Positions 44,860 through 54,455 of a stretch of DNA of 64,000 bases are shown piece by piece. This DNA is from CAVYXK01 sp963772445 (GTDB taxonomy: Bacteria; Pseudomonadota; Alphaproteobacteria; Acetobacterales; Acetobacteraceae): assembly GCA_963772445.1 (NCBI GenBank), contig CAVYXK010000014.1:1016180-1080179 (forward strand), in the 5' to 3' direction. Position numbers and translations under genes: made by a program. The notes below the pieces were generated by a model. The model was not told the DNA's origin. It did no database searches and was given only the letters and a program-made list of their open reading frames with translations. The number at the start of each line of letters is the position of its first letter. Position 1 is the stretch's first letter.

Positions 44860-45795
44860 ATGAAGATCGGCTTTATCGGCCTCGGGATGATGGGCACCGG
44901 CATGGCCGCCAATCTGCAGAAGGCCGGGCACCAGCTTGTTGTGCATGACCTGTCGCGTCAGGCGGCATCCCGCCATCTCGCAGACGGGGCGGTCTGGGCG
45001 GAGTCGCCACGCGCGGTGGCGGAGGCATGCGGCCTGGTGTTCACCTCGCTGCCGACCCCGGCTGACGTCGAAGCGGTGGGTACTGGCGAAAGCGGGCTGG
45101 AACAAGGATTTGCCCCCGACGCCGCGTGGTTCGATCTGTCAACTAATGCCGTGGACGTGGTGCGTGCACTGCACGCGCGCTTTGCGGAGCGCGGAGTCGA
45201 TTTCCTCGATGCGCCGGTCAGCGGTGGCCCGCGCGGCGCGAACAGTGGACGGCTGGCCATCTGGGTCGGCGGCGAGCGGGCGGCGTTCGATAAGTATAAG
45301 CCGGTGCTGGATGCGATGGGCGACCAGGCCCGCTACATCGGCCCAATCGGCGCGGGTTCGATCGCCAAGTTGGTGCACAACGCGGCCGGCGCCGCGGTGA
45401 ACATCGTGCTGGCCGAAGTGTTCACTATGGGCGTCAAAGCGGGTGTCGAACCGCTGGCGCTGTTCGAGGCGATCCGCCAGGGCGCCGGCGGCCGCGCGCG
45501 CTTGTTCGACCGCATGGCCGATCATTTCCTGACCGGCAGCTATGAGCCGGCGGATTTCGCATTGCGCTTGTTGCACAAGGATGTGTTGCTGGCCTGCCAG
45601 CTCGCGCGCGAGGTCGGTGTGCCGATGCGGCTGACGACGCTCGCCCATCAGGAGCTGATGGAGGCACTCGGCCGTGGCTGGGGGGCACGCGATTCCCGAG
45701 TGGGAATGCTGCTGCAGCAGGAGCGGGCAGGGATTGCGCCTCTCGCAGTGCCATCGGAGAAGCTTAAAGCGGTGTTGGCGGCTGACAAGCAATAG
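44860..45795 (+). CDS. 3-hydroxyisobutyrate dehydrogenase-family NAD(P)-dependent oxidoreductase
   Basis: 311 residues. The N-terminal Rossmann motif IGFIGLGMMGTGMAANLQKA, the substrate-binding VDFLDAPVSGGPRGANSG block and the catalytic-lysine region GAGSIAKLVHNAAGAAVNIV are all intact. It reduces or oxidises a beta-hydroxyacid such as 3-hydroxyisobutyrate or tartronate semialdehyde. First gene of a plus-strand operon leading to LLM oxidoreductases, a CoA-transferase and a thiolase. Its last 110 bases are duplicated at 46735-46840. Confidence 0.87.
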   Translation: MKIGFIGLGMMGTGMAANLQKAGHQLVVHDLSRQAASRHLADGAVWAESPRAVAEACGLVFTSLPTPADVEAVGTGESGLEQGFAPDAAWFDLSTNAVDVVRALHARFAERGVDFLDAPVSGGPRGANSGRLAIWVGGERAAFDKYKPVLDAMGDQARYIGPIGAGSIAKLVHNAAGAAVNIVLAEVFTMGVKAGVEPLALFEAIRQGAGGRARLFDRMADHFLTGSYEPADFALRLLHKDVLLACQLAREVGVPMRLTTLAHQELMEALGRGWGARDSRVGMLLQQERAGIAPLAVPSEKLKAVLAADKQ

Positions 45796-45804
45796 GAGCA
45801 GCAC

Positions 45805-46703
45805 ATGGAACTCGGTGCACTGATCCCTCTGACCGATATTGGCGCTGATCCGGCAACGGTCCGTGAATACGCGCAGACGATGGAACGGCTCGGCTATGAT
45901 TTCATAGAGGCGCCGGACCACGTGTTGGGCGTCAACACGGCGAGCCGGCCGGACTGGGAGCAGGGGCGGACCACCTCGTCCGATATGTTCCATGACCCAT
46001 TCGTGTTGTTCGGCTTCCTCGCCGGCTGCACGACGAAACTTGGGTTCTCGACCGGCGTGCTGATCCTGCCGCAGCGCCAGACGGTGTTGGTGGCGAAGCA
46101 GGCGGCCTCGCTCGATGTGCTGTGCGGGGGGAGGTTCCGGCTGGGCATCGGCGTCGGCTGGAACGAGGCGGAGTTCGTCAGCCTGAACGAGAATTTCCAC
46201 AACCGCGGCCGGCGGTCGGAGGAGCAGGTGCAGGTGATGCAGAAGCTATGGGCCGAGCCGCACGTCACCTTCAAGGGGCGCTGGCATACGATCGAGGATG
46301 CCGGAATCAACCCGTTGCCGTTGAAACGACGAGTACCAATATGGAACGGCGGCATCATGAACTGACGCTGCCGCGTGTCGCCAAATGGGGCGATGGCTGG
46401 ATAACGAACGCCTATCCGCCAAACGAGACGGCGCTCCCAACGTTCGAGAGGCTGCGCAGCCTGGTGCGGGCGGAGGGTCGCGATCCGGCCTCTGTGGGGA
46501 TCGAGGTCTGGGTGTCTTGCGGGGCCGGCACTGCGACGGACTGGCGGCGCGAGGCGGCGTTCTGGAAACAGGCGGGTGCAACTCATCTCACCCTGAGCAC
46601 CACGTTCAACCGACGCCATCATCGGCGGATCGAAGGGCGCAAGCTGACCGACCATCTCGCAGCGTTGCGACGGTATCGCGAAGCGGTCGCCGCTGCATTG
46701 TGA
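45805..46703 (+). pseudogene. LLM class oxidoreductase, first copy, frameshifted
   Basis: Starts at 45805 after AGGAG. 186 residues very close to the second copy (MELGALIPLTDIGADPATVR, FSTGVLILPQRQTVLVAKQA, GGRFRLGIGVGWNEAEFVSL), then a missing C near 46352 (GGCGGCATCATGAACTGA, where copy 2 has GGCGGCCATCACGAGCTG) creates a stop. The rest (ELTLPRVAKWGDGWITNAYP...) follows in another frame to 46703. Compared with copy 2 it also has scattered substitutions. A degenerating duplicate. Confidence 0.88.
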
Positions 46704-46848
46704 CGCGCGCGAGATCGCGCCGATGCCGGGGGTCCGCGATTCCCGCGCCAGCATGTTGTTGCGGCAGGAGCGGGCGGGGATTGCGCCGCTCGCGATACCA
46801 TCAGACAAGTTGAAAGCGGTGGCGGCAGACAAGCAATAGGAGTGGCAC
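46704..46848. repeat. duplicated 3' end of the dehydrogenase gene
   Basis: From about 46735 the sequence repeats the last 110 bases of the dehydrogenase gene (CGCGATTCCCG..., GACAAGCAATAGGAG) directly before the second LLM copy. The duplication unit is thus dehydrogenase tail plus LLM gene, about 1044 bp in tandem. Confidence 0.8.
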
Positions 46849-47748
46849 ATGGAACTCGGCGCACTGATTCCGTTGACCGATATTGGCGCTGATCCGGCAA
46901 CGGTCCGTGAATACGCGCAGACGATGGAACGGCTCGGCTATGATTTCATAGAGGCGCCGGACCACGTGTTGGGCGTCAACATAGCGAGCCGGCAGAACTG
47001 GGAGGAGGGGCGGACCACCTCGTCCGACATGTTCCATGACCCGTTCGTGTTGTTCGGGTTCCTCGCCGGGTGCACGAAGAAGCTTGGGTTCTCGACCGGC
47101 GTGCTGATCCTGCCGCAGCGCCAGACGGTGCTGGTGGCGAAGCAGGCGGCCTCGCTCGATGTGCTGTGCGGCGGGCGGTTCCGGCTGGGAATCGGCGTCG
47201 GCTGGAACGAGGCGGAGTTCGTCGCTCTGAACGAGAATTTCCACAACCGTGGCCGGCGGTCGGAGGAGCAGGTGCAGGTGATGCAAAAGCTCTGGGCCGA
47301 GCCGCACGTCACCTTCAAGGGGCGCTGGCATACGATCGAGGATGCTGGGATCAACCCGTTGCCGGTGAAGCGGCGCGTGCCGGTGTGGTATGGCGGCCAT
47401 CACGAGCTGACCCTGCCGCGCATCGCCAAGTGGGGCGACGGCTGGATGCCGAACGCTTATCCGCCGGACGAGACGGCGCTGGAAATATTCGAACGGCTGC
47501 GCAGCCTGGTGCGGGCGGAGGGCCGGGATCCGGCTGCGGTTGGCATCGAGGTGTGGACGTCCTGCGGGAGCGGGACCGAGGCGGACTGGCGGCGCGAGGT
47601 GGCGTTCTGGAAACAGGCCGGCGCGTCGCATGTGACGCTGACCACGACGTTCAACCGGCGCCACCATCGGCGGATCGAGGGGCATGGGCTAGCGGACCAT
47701 CTCGCCGCCCTGCGACGGTATCGCGAAGCGGTCGCCGCTGCGTTGTGA
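46849..47748 (+). CDS. LLM class F420/flavin-dependent oxidoreductase, intact second copy
   Basis: 299 residues with a good ribosome site (AATAGGAGTGGCAC). Motifs: RLGYDFIEAPDHVLGVNIAS, KLGFSTGVLILPQRQTVLVA, GGRFRLGIGVGWNEAEFVAL, VPVWYGGHHELTLPRIAKWG, matching TIGR03619-type probable F420-dependent oxidoreductases. Likely acts on a CoA-linked or terpenoid intermediate in this operon. Its stop overlaps the GTG of the CoA-transferase (GTGA). Confidence 0.86.
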   Translation: MELGALIPLTDIGADPATVREYAQTMERLGYDFIEAPDHVLGVNIASRQNWEEGRTTSSDMFHDPFVLFGFLAGCTKKLGFSTGVLILPQRQTVLVAKQAASLDVLCGGRFRLGIGVGWNEAEFVALNENFHNRGRRSEEQVQVMQKLWAEPHVTFKGRWHTIEDAGINPLPVKRRVPVWYGGHHELTLPRIAKWGDGWMPNAYPPDETALEIFERLRSLVRAEGRDPAAVGIEVWTSCGSGTEADWRREVAFWKQAGASHVTLTTTFNRRHHRRIEGHGLADHLAALRRYREAVAAAL

Positions 47749-50338
47749 CCACCGGTGAAATCGCGCCGATGCTGGGCGCCGATGGGCCGGGCATGCTGGA
47801 CGGCGTGCGCGTGGTGGAGGTGGCCGACGAGCTTGGGGAGTACACCGGGCTATTGCTGGCGGGGCTTGGCGCGGAGGTGATCAAGGTCGAACCGCCGGAG
47901 GGAAGCCCGACCCGGCGGATCGGTCCGTTCTATCAGGACAAGCCTGATCCGGAGCGGTCGCTGTTCTTCTGGGTCTATAACCGCGGCAAGCGATCGGTGC
48001 GGCTCGACCTGGGCGACTAGCACGGACGCGAGCAGTTGCTGCGGCTGCTCAGTGGTGCGGATGTGCTGCTGGATACGAGTTGCGGTGATATCAATGCGCG
48101 GCTGGATCTGGATCGTGCGGCGCTGGAGGAACGCTTTCCGGCGCTGATCGTGGCCCGGGCCACGCCGTTCGGCGATGTCCGGCCGTGGCGGGATTTCAAA
48201 GCGTCCGATCTGATCCATCTCGCGCTCGGCGGCGAGATGATGAACTGCGGCTACGATCCCGATCCGACGCGGCACTATGACACGCCGCCGATCGCACCGC
48301 AGGCTTGGCACGCTTATCACATCGCCGGGGAGCAGCTTGCGGTGGGGATTATCGCTGCGTTGCTGCATCAGCAACGTACCGGCGAGGGTCAGGACGTGTC
48401 CTGCGCGGTGCACGAGGCGTGTGCGAAGAACACCGAACTCGACGTGATGCACTGGGTAATGCGGCGGGCGCCGTTATGGAGGCTGACCTGCCGGCACGCG
48501 GTGGAGGCGCCGAACGCAACGCCGAGCATTACCCATTCGAAGGACGGGCGGTGGTTCATCTCGCACGGGATGGGGGCGCGTGATCTGGTTCACCTGGTAC
48601 CGTTCCTGACGAAGTACGGCATGCAGGCGGACCTGCAGCCACCGCCGCCCGATGCCGATCTGACGGCGCGGGCCATCCCGGGCTCGGCGGCGACGGATGA
48701 AGCGAAGATGCACATGCTGGACGTGATCCAGCGCTTCACCCGCGCCTGGACGTATGACTCGATGCCGTGGCTGGAGGCGCAGGAGGCGGGGCTGCTCTGG
48801 GCGCCGCTGCGCAAGCCCACGAGAATGCGCTGGACCCGCACTGGTTGAAGCGCGGCAGCTTCGCGGATATTGCACATCCGGAGCTGGAAGTGAGCTTCCG
48901 CTACCCAGTCAGCAAATGGCTCAGCACGGTGACGAGCTGGCAAATTGGGCGGCGTGCGCCGCTGCTCGGCGAGGATACCGAGGCGGTGCTGGGCGAGCCT
49001 GCGCGACGCCTCGCGGCGCCGGCGCACCCGCGGGGCGATGGGCCGGCGCGACTGTCGGCCCGCGGTAAGCCGTTTCCGTTGCAAGGAATTCGCATCCTTG
49101 ATTTTGCCTGGTTTCTGGCCTCGGCGGGCGGCACCCGGTTCCTGGCGGCGCTCGGCGCGGAGAGCCTGAAAGTCGAGTGGAAGGACAATCCCGACACGCG
49201 TCTTGCCGCGATGGCGCCAGTGGGCGGCCGGGCAGCGCGGGAGGCGGCAACGTCCGTGCTGCCGGGGGTGAAGGACCCCGACATGGGCGGGCAGTTCAAC
49301 AACAAGAACGCCGGCAAGCGTGGCATTTCGCTGAATATGCGCCACCCCAAGGGGTTGCAGATCGCCAAGGACCTTGTGCGCATCTCAGACGTGGTGGCGG
49401 AGGGATTCTCGCCGGGCGTTCTGGCGCGGCTGGGTCTTGGCTACGATGTGCTGAAGAGCATCCGGCCGGACATCATCTATATCCAGCAATCGGGCATGGG
49501 CAGCCACGGGCTGTACGGACGGATGCGCACGGTCGGGCCTGTGGCAGCGAGCTTTGCCGGCCAGTCGGAAATGTCCGGCCTGCCGGAGCCGGCGATGCCG
49601 GCTGGGTGGGGATATTCGTTCCTGGATTGGATGGGTGCGTATGGTTACGCGCTGGCGATCCTGGGCGCTCTGTATCACCGCGAACGCATCGGACAGGGTC
49701 AGTGGATCGATGCGTCGCAATGCGAATCGGGGCTGTTCCTTGCCGGTGTGCCGGTGCTCGACTGGGCGGCCAATGGGCGCGTCTGGCGGCGGTATGGCAA
49801 TCGCTCGCCCTATAAGCCGGCAGCGCCGCACGGGGCCTATCGCTGCGAGGGCGAAGATCGCTGGATCGCCATCGCCTGTTTCACCGACGACGAATGGCGC
49901 GCGCTGGCGCGCGTGGCAGGGCAGGGGGAGTGGCTCGAGGATCGTCGTTTCGCCACGCTGGCGGAGCGGCTGGCGCATAATGACGAGCTGGATGCGGCGG
50001 TCGAAAGCTGGACGCGCGCGCAGGAACGCTATGATTGCATGTATCGCCTGCAACGTGCCGGTGTTCCCGCCGGTGTGTGCCAGACCGCCGAGGATCGCTG
50101 CGATACCGACCCGCAGCTCGCGGCGCTGGAGTGGCTGACAGAGGTCACCGGCGCGAAGATCGGCCGCTGGCCGGTCTATGAGCTGCCGATGAAACTGTCG
50201 AAGACGCCGGCTTATATCGGCGGGCCGATCGATCGCGGCGCGCCCTGCTATGGCGAGGACAATGTCTGGGTGCTGACGGAACTGCTGGGCATGTCGGCTT
50301 CGGAGCTGGAGCGACTGGCGGAGGAGGGGGTGATCTGA
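47745..50338 (+). pseudogene. two-domain class III (CaiB/BaiF) CoA-transferase, broken
   Basis: Starts at a GTG overlapping the previous stop (an ATG lies at 47769). First domain: GMLDGVRVVEVADELGEYTG, LGAEVIKVEPPEGSPTRRIG, then an in-frame TAG at 48018-48020 where a glutamine codon CAG is expected. The frame continues (GREQLLRLLSGADVLLDTSC... LIHLALGGEMMNCGYDPDP). A second lesion near 48817 (one base missing in CGCAAGCCCACGAG) shifts the frame into HENALDPHWLKRGSFADIAH. The second domain (GIRILDFAWFLASAGGTRFL, AGKRGISLNMRHPKGLQIAK) is complete to 50338. The intact fusion would be about 860 residues; the second domain alone may still be made. Confidence 0.87.
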
Positions 50339-50397
50339 TGGACGCATCTCTCAACGACCCAGGACCATCGCATTTGGGACGCTCTGAAGAAGTCATA

Positions 50398-50464
50398 CCG
50401 CAGAGGCGCAGAGAGCGCAGAGGTTTGACATTCAATTTCCTCTACGTCCTCTGCGCCTCTGCGG
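50398..50464. repeat. inverted CGCAGAG repeat
   Basis: CCGCAGAGGCGCAGAGAGCG and its complement around a 15-base centre, between the CoA-transferase and thiolase genes; part of a dispersed repeat also seen at 31691. May form a terminator-like hairpin. Confidence 0.65.
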
Positions 50465-50549
50465 TGAATCTTCTTTACAATACTGCCAGCCGACATCGTG
50501 CACCGTGTCCAGCGAAATTGAACCGAACAGCCGTGGGACAATCCCGGCC

Positions 50550-51659
50550 ATGACGACAGTAGCGGTGATCGGCGTCGGGACGACGCGTTACGGCAGCTTT
50601 CCCGAACTCGACGAATACGGGCTGGCTGCCTGGGCGTTCCGTGAGGCGCTTGGCGAATGCGGCGTCGAGAAGAAGCTGATCGACGGGCTGCTGGTCTGCC
50701 GCATTCCGTATTACGCGCGCATGGGCGAAGTGCTGGGGCTGGACCCGCGCTGGACGCTGACCTTGCCGGCGCATGGCCGGATGTCGGGCATCGGTATCAT
50801 CGAGGCGGCGACTGCGCTCTCTGCCGGGCACTGCACCTATGCGGCGCTGCTTTATGCGAATATCGGGCGGTCGCGGCGGGTGAATTATGGCGGCGAAGAA
50901 AATCCGGGGGTTTGGGATCCCTGGGGGTTCACGTCGCCGGGGGCGGCGCATGCGCTGATGTTTCGCCGGCATATGGAACTGTATGGGACGACGACACGGC
51001 AGCTTGCCGAGGTGTCGGTCGCCATCCGGCATCACGCGATGCTGAACCCTGGCGCGGTGATGCGGACGCCGATGACGATCGAAGATCACGAGGCGTCGCG
51101 CTTCATCGCCGAGCCGCTGCGGCTTTTGGACTATTGCCTGATCAATGACGGCGCGGTGTGTCTGATCCTGACCACCGCCGAACGGGCGCGCGATTGCGCT
51201 CAGCCGCCGGTGCTGGTGTCGGGCTTCGGGGCGCAGGAGACGTTCCGTGGCTCGTCGATCCCGAATTTCGATATCGATTTCTGGTACTCTGCCGTGCGAG
51301 CGGCGGGCGAGCAGGCTTATCGCATGACCGGCGTCGATCACGCCGACATCGACGCGCTGATGTGCTACGACAATTTCAGCCCGACCGTGCTGTTCAGCCT
51401 GGAAGGGTTGGGATTCTGCCAGCGTGGCGAGGCCGGGCGCTTCGTCGAGGGCGGCACGTTGCGGCTCGGCGGGCTGCTGCCGGTGAACACGGATGGCGGG
51501 CACCTGTCCAATTCCTACATGCAGGGCTGGGCGCTGAACGTGGAGGCGGTGCGTCAGCTTCGTGGCGGCTGCGGCGCGCGGCAGGTGGCGGACTGCCAGG
51601 TGGTGCAATACGTGCAGGCGACGCCATGCACACGCTCGATCATTTATACGCGCGGCTGA
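50550..51659 (+). CDS. thiolase-family (SCP2-thiolase-like) protein
   Basis: 369 residues from MTTVAVIGVGTTRYGSFPEL; a longer frame from 50505 lacks a better start. It shows the non-decarboxylating thiolase-like layout: AGHCTYAALLYANIGRSRRV, YGTTTRQLAEVSVAIRHHAM, TPMTIEDHEASRFIAEPLRL, LINDGAVCLILTTAERARDC and a C-terminal VNTDGGHLSNSYMQGW, in which the His of the GGHLS motif replaces the classical GHP. Usually pairs with a DUF35 protein, as here, forming a heteromeric complex acting on acyl-CoA substrates such as steroid side chains or other branched acyl-CoAs. Confidence 0.85.
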   Translation: MTTVAVIGVGTTRYGSFPELDEYGLAAWAFREALGECGVEKKLIDGLLVCRIPYYARMGEVLGLDPRWTLTLPAHGRMSGIGIIEAATALSAGHCTYAALLYANIGRSRRVNYGGEENPGVWDPWGFTSPGAAHALMFRRHMELYGTTTRQLAEVSVAIRHHAMLNPGAVMRTPMTIEDHEASRFIAEPLRLLDYCLINDGAVCLILTTAERARDCAQPPVLVSGFGAQETFRGSSIPNFDIDFWYSAVRAAGEQAYRMTGVDHADIDALMCYDNFSPTVLFSLEGLGFCQRGEAGRFVEGGTLRLGGLLPVNTDGGHLSNSYMQGWALNVEAVRQLRGGCGARQVADCQVVQYVQATPCTRSIIYTRG

Positions 51660-51673
51660 CGGGAGGTTTGGGG

Positions 51674-52078
51674 ATGGCGTACCACAAGCCGCTGCCGAAG
51701 ATCGATGGGCTGAACCGTCCGTTCTGGGCGGCGGCGGGCGACGGGAAGCTGGTCGTGCAGGCCTGCAGCCGGTGCAACGATGTGCATATGCCGCCAACGC
51801 CGGTGTGTCCCGCTTGTTTATCGGACGAGCAGGAGTGGCGGCCTGCTAGCGGCCGGGGTCGGCTGGAATCGTGGATTGTCTTTCATCGCGCCTATTGGGA
51901 CGGGTTCAAGGACGAGCTTCCCTACAGCGTCTGCCTGGTCCGGCTGGAGGAAGGCCCGCTGCTCGTGAGCAACCTTGTGGGGTCGGCGGAGGGGGTGAAG
52001 CTGGGCGCGCTGGTGCGGGTCGTCTTCCGGCCTGCCACGGCGGAGGTGACGCTGCCGGTTTTCGAGCTGGTTAGGTAA
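51674..52078 (+). CDS. DUF35 Zn-ribbon/OB-fold protein, thiolase partner
   Basis: 134 residues from the ATG at 51674 (GGGAGG upstream). Four-cysteine zinc ribbon CSRCNDVHMPPTPVCPAC (C-x2-C-x10-C-x2-C, about residues 36-53), then an OB-fold (GRLESWIVFHRAYWDGFKDE, YSVCLVRLEEGPLLVSNLVG). It is the standard partner of the thiolase-like protein immediately upstream, 14 bases away. In known complexes it positions the CoA substrate and stabilises the thiolase. Confidence 0.87.
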   Translation: MAYHKPLPKIDGLNRPFWAAAGDGKLVVQACSRCNDVHMPPTPVCPACLSDEQEWRPASGRGRLESWIVFHRAYWDGFKDELPYSVCLVRLEEGPLLVSNLVGSAEGVKLGALVRVVFRPATAEVTLPVFELVR

Positions 52079-52098
52079 CGCGGTGATCAGAACGCACA

Positions 52099-52132
52099 GA
52101 CCCCCGCACGCGCAATGCGTTTAGCGGGGGTC
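52099..52132. terminator. rho-independent-like terminator of the catabolic operon
   Basis: GACCCCCGC and its complement GCGGGGGTC with a 16-base loop, followed by GCTTTG; starts 21 bases after the DUF35 stop. Confidence 0.7.
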
Positions 52133-52576
52133 GCTTTGCGAGGCCATGCCTCACGCTCATGCCTTTGGGCTGAGCATTGTCTTGGACTTATGGGTCAGTT
52201 GCCGACGCCAAGGGTTTCGGCAACCCCGAACGACCCGGGTGGAGTCATGCTGCTTACGCACCCCCCTCGGTAGTTGCGGATACAGTGTTGGCGGCTTTGC
52301 GTGGCTTGTCAAGGAAATGTCACCGGGGATTCGCAAAATTTGGCGCGACGGGTTCCGCCCGCTCCCCCGCCTTGTCGGGGCGAAGCCGGGCCCGAATATC
52401 CGCGTTGGATCGTGTCCCGTCGCCCAGGGTGAGCTGGGACGGCCAGAACGCCCACCGGCCAGCTTGGCAGACCTGCTGCATTAAGATGTTGTTGACCTAA
52501 TTGTATAGGCTATACGACCATCTGGTTGTATAGCCTATACGACCATCTGGGATTGTCCCTGAGCAGGTGTCCACCT
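52133..52576. promoter_or_regulatory. intergenic region with a tandem 25-bp operator-like repeat
   Basis: 444 bases without a gene. Two head-to-tail 25-bp repeats at 52501-52525 and 52526-52550 differ at one base. Each holds the palindrome GTATAG(G/C)CTATAC followed by GACCATCTGG. They lie 27 bases upstream of the glycosyltransferase start, so a repressor or activator binding there is likely (inference). Confidence 0.6.
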
Positions 52577-53487
52577 ATGATCACACTGATAGTGCCGACG
52601 CGCAATCGGGCATACACCCTTAGGATAGTTGCAGAGAGTTTTTTACGCAGCCGTTGATTACAGAAATCATCTTCGTCATAGACGCCGGCTCGGATGGGAC
52701 TGAACAACTGGTATCCGAGATCGGCAGCAGGCATCCCCATATCGCCCTGCGGCTTATCCGTAACGTCGAAAGACGGGGAACCCCATTCTGCCGGAACATC
52801 GGAATCGAGGCGGCACAAAACGAGTTCATCCTCTTCTGCGACGACGACCAGTTTCTGGAGCCAAACTATGCCGAAGTGTGCTATCGCCGATTGATCGCGG
52901 GCGCCGATATGGCTGCGGGAAGAATGGTTTATATGCAAACGGGTGAGAGGCCAGAACAGGCGATAGCGAGATTTGGCACTGGGCTAACCGGCGATCCGCC
53001 GTTCGACTGCGATACCTTGAGCACCAACGCAGAAGCCCGCCTGTCAGGGGATACATTGGTTCCAATTGCCCACAATGCCATAATGGCCAGACGATCCTTG
53101 TTTCAGAGATTTCCCTATGAGACCCGCTACTCCAAGGCTACCGGTTGGCGGGAAGAGGGCGATTTCCAGATGAATGCTTTTCTGCACGATTACAAACTAC
53201 TGATGACGAACGAGACCCACGTAGTCCATCTGGATGTGGCGTCGGTTCGGGAAGGCGGAGCCAGGACCAACGAACTTTACGCCATTCTGTGCGTGCTGTT
53301 TAACTCGAACCTGTTCTACAGAAAATACGGCCGTGCGTACGCGCAGAAGACCGGCATACGATTTCGCCGGAGTGCTGCTTTGCTGCGACTGGCGCGCGAC
53401 CAGATCAGGGGGAGCGTGAAGTGGTCGCGGTGGCGCTCACGGGCTATCCGGGCTGGTAGAGCCCTTCGGGCCCAAATGCAAATTTGA
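52577..53487 (+). pseudogene. glycosyltransferase family 2, frameshifted near its start
   Basis: ATG at 52577 gives MITLIVPTRNRAYTLRIVAE, then SFLR, the classical GT2 start, but one base is missing near 52648 (TTACGCAGCCG), creating a stop; the second frame continues QPLITEIIFVIDAGSDGTEQ, GTPFCRNIGIEAAQNEFILF, CDDDQFLEPN (the DxD-like motif) and RYSKATGWREEGDFQMNAFL to 53487. The rest of the domain is intact, including a basic C-terminal region. It would transfer a sugar to a surface glycan. An internal ATG at 52654 could give a product lacking the nucleotide-binding strand. Confidence 0.8.
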
Positions 53488-53622
53488 TCGGACTTGTGCG
53501 TCGGCTGGCGCCCACCCAGCGTCGAAGCTGGTGCCGGCCTAGCGCCGGTTGACATGGACCGCCAATAACCGAATCATGTCCTATATGCGGAAGGACCCGC
53601 CTCAGCTCGCCAACCCTGCCCG

Positions 53623-53898
53623 ATGAGCTGGAAGGGACGGTTGGCGCGGGCTGCCAATCGGCTGCTGCGCTCGCACGACATGCAAATCGTCCGCGGCACA
53701 GACCTCTGGCGCCCCACCTCGCAGCTCAGCCATCAGCCATCGGGAAGCGCAACGGCTCCAGCCACCGAGGCGGTCTTCCTGAAAATATTTCGGGGCAGTG
53801 ACACCGACTTGCAGGACGGCTTCGACTTCGCTGTGGTGATGTCCACCACTCTGCGCCCCACCTCGATTTTCCGCCAGGCGTTCGATAGCCGGGCTTGA
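53623..53898 (+). pseudogene. fragment of a glycosyltransferase-like gene
   Basis: 91 residues: MSWKGRLARAANRLLRSHDM, then DLQDGFDFAVVMSTTLRPTS. The 'FDFAVVMxTTLRPTxxRAL' segment resembles the first strand of a GT2 glycosyltransferase preceded by a linker, after which the frame ends. The gene seems truncated at its start region, next to the other glycosyltransferase pseudogene. Confidence 0.45.
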
Positions 53899-53906
53899 CA
53901 GTGGAG

Positions 53907-54160
53907 TCACGGCAGGTTGTTAGCGGACGGTGGTCGCAGAAACTTTCGGAAATATACGACGCGTTCCGTCTTGGAAAATCCCCATGCCCGATGAGCAGCT
54001 TGCGATTGCCGGTTGTCAATCTGTGTGTCTGATCCCAGTTCCCGAAATCCGCGCTCAACGAGCAGTGCTTCGGTGTACGCGATCAGCGAGGCGCCAATGC
54101 CCCGTCGCCTGAATTCGGGTTTCACCCAGATACCTTCGAGGAATGCGACGCTTCCCTGCC
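53907..54160 (-). pseudogene. aminoglycoside 6'-N-acetyltransferase-like (AAC(6')) C-terminal fragment
   Basis: The minus strand reads VAFLEGIWVKPEFRRRGIGA, TEALLVERGFRELGSDTQID, NRQSQAAHRAWGFSKTERVV, YFRKFL. This is the well-known C-terminal half of AAC(6')-I type GNAT enzymes ('LEGIWVxPxxRRxGIG...RELGSDxxxDNxxSxxAHxxLGFxExERVVxFRK'). The N-terminal half is missing, replaced by an antitoxin-like sequence, so it is very unlikely to be active. Confidence 0.65.
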
Positions 54161-54164
54161 ATGC

Positions 54165-54251
54165 GGGTGATAGTTATTTCCTCGCCGCGCTCGACCAGAT
54201 CGAGAGATGGCTGAGTTTGTTCTTTGCCTCGAAGGCACCAATCGAATTCAT
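54165..54251 (-). pseudogene. Phd/YefM-type antitoxin fragment
   Basis: From the ATG at 54251: MNSIGAFEAKNKLSHL, then after a frameshift DLVERGEEITITRMAGKRRI. This is the N-terminal DNA-binding strand-helix of Phd/YefM antitoxins ('xxIGAFEAKxxLSxLLDxVExGEEITITRxGKPVA'). The normal C-terminus is gone and the sequence runs into the AAC(6') remnant. No toxin gene is nearby. Confidence 0.6.
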
Positions 54252-54455
54252 AGGCTGCATCCGTTCTGGCTAGCTCAAGCTAGCTTAGCCCGGCGGTACC
54301 CGTCTAGCTAGCCAAGATTTCGTAGGCGTAACATGTCAGGAAGCTTTTCTACAGATGACGCTCCATCGGTTTGTGGCTCCATCTGTCTAGTTACGTGAAG
54401 TTCACACTGAGTGGCGCTACCCAGCATAGATAAACTTCTGCCTCTATAACGCGGA

